Source: an uncultured Streptococcus sp. (GTDB taxonomy: Bacteria > Bacillota > Bacilli > Lactobacillales > Streptococcaceae). Taken from it: a DNA stretch of 8,209 bases. The stretch lies in assembly GCF_938036805.1 (NCBI RefSeq), contig NZ_CALHWC010000107.1:1-8209 (forward strand). Direction: 5' to 3'. The notes under the pieces are model-generated. The model worked only from the letters and a program-made list of their open reading frames with translations, was not told the DNA's origin and did not search any database. Position 1 is the stretch's first letter. Each line of letters begins with the position of its first letter. Positions 5,356 to 8,209 of this stretch are shown here, in pieces. The position numbers and the translations under genes were made by a program.

Positions 5356-7266
5356 CTACGATTTTGCTTTGTTTTTAGAAATGCTTCTAGACTTGCCTTC
5401 TAAGTAAACCATCAAAATAGAAATATCTGCTGGATTGACACCCGAAATACGGCTTGCCTGACCAATCGTTTCTGGATTGATTTTCTTAAACTTCTGTCGC
5501 GCTTCTGTCGCAATCGAATCAATATCATCCCAATCAATATTGGCTGGAATGCGCTTTTCTTCCATGCGTTTCATCTTCTCAACCTGATCAAGAGCTTTAG
5601 AAATATAGCCTTCGTACTTAATCTCTGTCTCAATTAGCTCGATAATCTTTTCATCCAACTCTTCTGCTGCTGGACCAATGAACTGAACCACATCTTGGTA
5701 AGACACTTCCGGTCGCCGCATAAATTCTTTGGCTGTCACTGCATCTGTCAGAGCTTTAAAACCAAGCGCTTCTATCTTAGCATTGGTTTCCTTGACAGGT
5801 TTCAACTTAATGGATTCCAAGCGCTTCATCTCGTTGTCAAATTGATTCTTTTTAATCTCAAAACGAGCCCAGCGCTCATCATCTACCAGACCAATTTCTC
5901 GGCCCATCTCTGTCAAACGCATATCAGCATTGTCATGGCGGAGAATCAAACGGTATTCCGCTCGGCTAGTCAAGAGGCGATAAGGTTCTACAGTCCCCTT
6001 GGTCACTAAATCATCAATCATGACTCCAATGTAACCATCACTGCGCTTCAAGATTAACTCCGGCTTCCCTTGGATCTTCAAGGCCGCATTAATCCCAGCG
6101 ATAATCCCTTGACCAGCGGCTTCTTCATAACCAGAAGTTCCATTGGTCTGACCTGCTGTAAAGAGCCCTGAAATTTTCTTAGTTTCCAAGGTTGCCCGCA
6201 ACTGGTGAGGCATAATCATATCGTACTCAATGGCATAGCCTGTCCGCATCATCTCAGCATTTTCTAAACCTTTGATAGAGTGAACCAAGTCCTTCTGTAC
6301 ATCTTCTGGCAGACTGGTTGACAGCCCCTGCACATAAACTTCTTCCGTATCACGACCCTCAGGCTCTAAGAAAAGCTGGTGGCGTTCCTTATCCGCAAAA
6401 CGGACGATCTTATCCTCAATAGACGGACAATAACGTGGTCCTACTCCTTTAACGATACCTGAAAACATAGGAGCACGGTGCAGGTTATTTTGGATGATTT
6501 CGTGACTTTCCGCATTGGTATAAGTCAACCAGCAAGGCACTTGATCTTTCACATAGTCCTCATCACGAGAGGTGTATGAAAAATGATTGGCCTTTTCGTC
6601 TCCTGGCTGAATCTCGGTCACATCATAATTGATCGATGATGCCTTAACACGTGGAGGTGTTCCTGTCTTAAAACGACCAATTTCAAAACCTAGATCACGC
6701 AGATTATCTGCTAAAGGAATGGCTGCCAAGCTATGGTTTGGACCAGATGAATACTTGAGATCACCAATAATAATTTCTCCCCGCAAGGCTGTTCCAGTTG
6801 TAACAATGACAGCTTTAGCTGCATATTCCTGTTGCGTCGCTGTCTTAACCCCAATGACCTTACCATCTTCAACCAGAATTTCATTAATCATGGTTTGCCG
6901 CAAAGTCAAATTTTCTTGATTTTCAACAGTCTTCCGCATTTCTTTAGAATAGAGCTCTTTATCCGCTTGCGCCCGAAGAGCCCGAACAGCGGGTCCTTTA
7001 CCAGTATTGAGCATCTTCATCTGGATATAGCTCTTGTCAATATTCTTGGCCATCTCTCCGCCCAAAGCATCTACTTCACGGACAACAATGCCTTTTGCAG
7101 ACCCTCCGATAGATGGATTGCAGGGCATAAAAGCCAGCATCTCAATATTGATAGTTGCTAGCAAAACTTTACAACCCATGCGACTGGCAGCCAGCGATGC
7201 CTCAACTCCAGCGTGCCCCGCTCCAATCACGATAACATCATAACTTTCAGTAAAATTGTGTGTCAT
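5356..7266 (-). CDS. mnmG: tRNA U34 carboxymethylaminomethyl-modifying enzyme MnmG (GidA)
   Basis: The FAD- and folate-dependent subunit that, with MnmE, installs the carboxymethylaminomethyl group at C5 of the wobble uridine in several tRNAs. The 636-residue protein has the FAD-binding motif IGAGHAGVEAS at 14-24, conserved Cys49 in MPCNPSIGG, the first family signature GPRYCPSIEDK at 276-286 with the catalytic Cys280, and the second signature AGQTNGTSGYEEAAGQG at 371-387. The C-terminal helical region (about 550-636) is the expected MnmE and tRNA contact zone. The start at ATG 7264-7266 gives the family-typical MTHNFTESYDVIVIG; AAGGA is seven nt upstream. ATG 7279-7281 is also possible (GGTGA four nt upstream, five extra residues), whereas ATG 7336-7338 has no ribosome binding site. 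It sits downstream of mnmA, which modifies the same nucleotide. MnmE is not in the window. Confidence 0.96.
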   Translation of the reverse strand: MTHNFTESYDVIVIGAGHAGVEASLAASRMGCKVLLATINIEMLAFMPCNPSIGGSAKGIVVREVDALGGEMAKNIDKSYIQMKMLNTGKGPAVRALRAQADKELYSKEMRKTVENQENLTLRQTMINEILVEDGKVIGVKTATQQEYAAKAVIVTTGTALRGEIIIGDLKYSSGPNHSLAAIPLADNLRDLGFEIGRFKTGTPPRVKASSINYDVTEIQPGDEKANHFSYTSRDEDYVKDQVPCWLTYTNAESHEIIQNNLHRAPMFSGIVKGVGPRYCPSIEDKIVRFADKERHQLFLEPEGRDTEEVYVQGLSTSLPEDVQKDLVHSIKGLENAEMMRTGYAIEYDMIMPHQLRATLETKKISGLFTAGQTNGTSGYEEAAGQGIIAGINAALKIQGKPELILKRSDGYIGVMIDDLVTKGTVEPYRLLTSRAEYRLILRHDNADMRLTEMGREIGLVDDERWARFEIKKNQFDNEMKRLESIKLKPVKETNAKIEALGFKALTDAVTAKEFMRRPEVSYQDVVQFIGPAAEELDEKIIELIETEIKYEGYISKALDQVEKMKRMEEKRIPANIDWDDIDSIATEARQKFKKINPETIGQASRISGVNPADISILMVYLEGKSRSISKNKAKS

Positions 7267-7273
7267 TTCTTTT

Positions 7274-7278
7274 TCCTT
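7274..7278 (-). promoter_or_regulatory. Ribosome binding site for the preferred mnmG start
   Basis: AAGGA on the minus strand is seven nt before ATG 7264-7266. A second motif, GGTGA at 7286-7290, precedes the alternative in-frame ATG at 7279-7281 by four nt, so two starts five codons apart both have plausible sites. Confidence 0.55.
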
Positions 7279-7320
7279 CATTTTTTCACCAAAAAAGGCC
7301 AAGTCTCTAGAAGTGCAGGA

Positions 7321-7335
7321 CAAAAAAGCCTGCAA
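7321..7335 (-). other. Hairpin in the mnmG leader
   Basis: Within the untranslated leader of mnmG a perfect 6-bp inverted repeat, TGCAGG (7314-7319) and CCTGCA (7329-7334 region), surrounds an A-rich (plus) or T-rich (minus) loop of nine nt. No T-run follows the hairpin on the minus strand, so it is not a typical terminator. It lies roughly 35-50 nt after the predicted transcription start and could stabilise the 5' end or simply be incidental. Confidence 0.35.
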
Positions 7336-7374
7336 CATCCATGAGCTTTGACCATCATAGGTATTGCTTATCTT

Positions 7375-7402
7375 ATTTTAGCAAATTATGCTGAATTGTC
7401 AA
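7375..7402 (-). promoter_or_regulatory. Promoter of mnmG
   Basis: On the minus strand TTGACA (7397-7402) matches the -35 consensus perfectly. After 16 nt comes TAAAAT (7375-7380), preceded by TGC (7381-7383) to give an extended -10. The predicted start near 7368 leaves a leader of about 100 nt. The -35 box begins one nt past the mnmA stop codon (7404-7406), and I see no terminator for mnmA, so mnmG may receive both its own and mnmA readthrough transcripts. Confidence 0.7.
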
Positions 7403-7403
7403 T

Positions 7404-8209
7404 CTAAATGTACTGCAAGACTTGACCATTCTTATAAGCTCTGTCAATCAAGCCACCACCTAAACACTCATCTCCATCATAGAAAACGACTGCTTGGCCT
7501 GGAGTCACCGCCCTTTGTGGTTGATCGAAGTTGACAACAGCCTTGTCACCCTTTACAGTAACTGTCACCTTGGAATCAGGCTGACGATAACGGAACTTAG
7601 CTGTACATTCCATAGTAAATTCTTCCGGCATTTCTTTCGTGAAATGAACCTGACTAGCGTCAAGGCTGGTTGACATTAAATGGTCATGATAGAATCCTTG
7701 GCCAACATAAAGAATATTTTGGCTAAGGTCTTTTCCGACCACAAACCAAGGCTCGTTGTCACCGCCCTGCTGGCCACCAATTCCAAGACCACCTCGCTGG
7801 CCAATGGTATAGTACATTAGTCCTGCATGCTGGCCCATATCTTGGCCATCCATTGTCATCATGCGACCAGGCTGAGCTGGTAAATATTGACTCAGAAATT
7901 CTTTAAAATTCTTCTCACCAATGAAGCAAATACCGGTCGAGTCTTTTTTCTTAGCAGTGGCTAAGCCAGCTCTTTCAGCAATTGCTCGAACTTCTGGCTT
8001 TTCTAAATGCCCCAGAGGAAACATGGTCTTTTGTAATTGTTCCTGTGATAGCTGGCTCAAGAAGTAGGTCTGATCCTTATTGTTGTCCTTGCCACGTAAC
8101 ATATGGACTAGACCATCTTGGTCTCTCTTCACCTGAGCATAGTGACCCGTTGCTACGTAATCTGCACCCAGTGTCAAGGCATAGTCAAGGAAGGCTTTAA
8201 ACTTGATTT
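7404..8209 (-). CDS. mnmA: tRNA-specific 2-thiouridylase MnmA, C-terminal part
   Basis: The enzyme that adenylates and thiolates C2 of the wobble uridine U34 in tRNA-Lys, Glu and Gln. The gene is cut by the right window edge: 267 codons are present and about 106 N-terminal residues are missing, judged by the usual streptococcal length near 373. The coding frame continues to the edge as IKFKAFLDYALTLGADYVATG, the segment that normally follows the first catalytic Cys (CNKEIKFK), so that Cys and the ATP-binding PP-loop lie outside. The second catalytic Cys is present in STGICFIGEK (codon 7926-7928). Other family motifs are KDQTYFLSQ and the MYYTIGQRGGLGIGG segment, followed by the C-terminal beta-barrel ending GGGLIDRAYKNGQVLQYI. 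The stop is TAG. It precedes mnmG, which modifies the same base. Confidence 0.96.
   Translation of the reverse strand, partial: IKFKAFLDYALTLGADYVATGHYAQVKRDQDGLVHMLRGKDNNKDQTYFLSQLSQEQLQKTMFPLGHLEKPEVRAIAERAGLATAKKKDSTGICFIGEKNFKEFLSQYLPAQPGRMMTMDGQDMGQHAGLMYYTIGQRGGLGIGGQQGGDNEPWFVVGKDLSQNILYVGQGFYHDHLMSTSLDASQVHFTKEMPEEFTMECTAKFRYRQPDSKVTVTVKGDKAVVNFDQPQRAVTPGQAVVFYDGDECLGGGLIDRAYKNGQVLQYI

Noticed and set aside
5695..7243. Plus-strand open frames opposite mnmG (5695-6009, 6629-6919, 6832-7161, 7034-7243)
   Set aside because: They are antisense to a strongly conserved coding sequence, lack ribosome binding sites and show no family features.
7267..7338. Longer MnmG N-terminus beginning at ATG 7336-7338
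   Set aside because: The extra 24 residues match nothing in the family, pass through the leader hairpin and have no ribosome binding site; the downstream ATG has both family support and AAGGA.
7278..7358. Possible 26-residue leader peptide before mnmG on the minus strand, ending in an ATGA overlap with the alternative mnmG ATG
   Set aside because: No ribosome binding site in front of its ATG codons and no meaningful residue pattern; the overlap is probably chance.
7404..8177. MnmA as a complete gene starting at the TTG codon 8175-8177
   Set aside because: The frame stays open to the window edge with family-typical residues IKFKAFLDYA upstream, so the gene is truncated by the window and not by a start there.

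Overview
The window looks like a core chromosomal segment of a Streptococcus, probably of the mitis/sanguinis type. The encoded proteins read like streptococcal housekeeping proteins from end to end. The order mnmA, mnmG, gdpP, rplI, dnaC (replicative helicase), veg is a familiar streptococcal arrangement. Every supported gene lies on the minus strand, so transcription runs from high to low coordinates. I see no mobile element, tRNA, rRNA or CRISPR array, and the window does not contain an obvious new biological system. The less explained material is in the intergenic stretches.

Layout in transcription order (right to left). The 3' two-thirds of mnmA (tRNA 2-thiouridylase) enters from the right edge and stops at 7404. 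A good extended -10 promoter sits directly after its stop codon and drives mnmG through a leader of about 100 nt that contains a hairpin. mnmG ends at 5356 and is followed by a short hairpin terminator at 5319-5348. The next 170 bp form an AT-rich gap holding eight copies of TGTAAA/TTTACA, several arranged as perfect inverted repeats. A probable extended -10 promoter then starts a tight operon: gdpP (c-di-AMP phosphodiesterase), rplI (ribosomal protein L9), dnaC (DnaB-family helicase) and veg. Gaps inside it are 1, 25 and 1 nt, with the starts set by good ribosome binding sites.

After veg comes a 195-bp gap (779-973) containing a long imperfect hairpin followed by a T-run, which is a likely operon terminator. 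A HAD-family phosphatase gene of the YihX type follows (stop at 146). Left of it, a near-consensus minus-strand promoter (62-90) points out of the window, probably to rpsD judged only from streptococcal synteny.

Themes. MnmA and MnmG modify the same base, the wobble uridine U34 of a set of tRNAs (2-thio and 5-carboxymethylaminomethyl groups respectively). The second unit joins second-messenger turnover (GdpP), translation (L9) and replication (DnaC), with Veg as a small conserved partner. Three gene starts differ from the longest open frame: mnmG at 7266, veg at 1246, and probably the HAD gene at 769.
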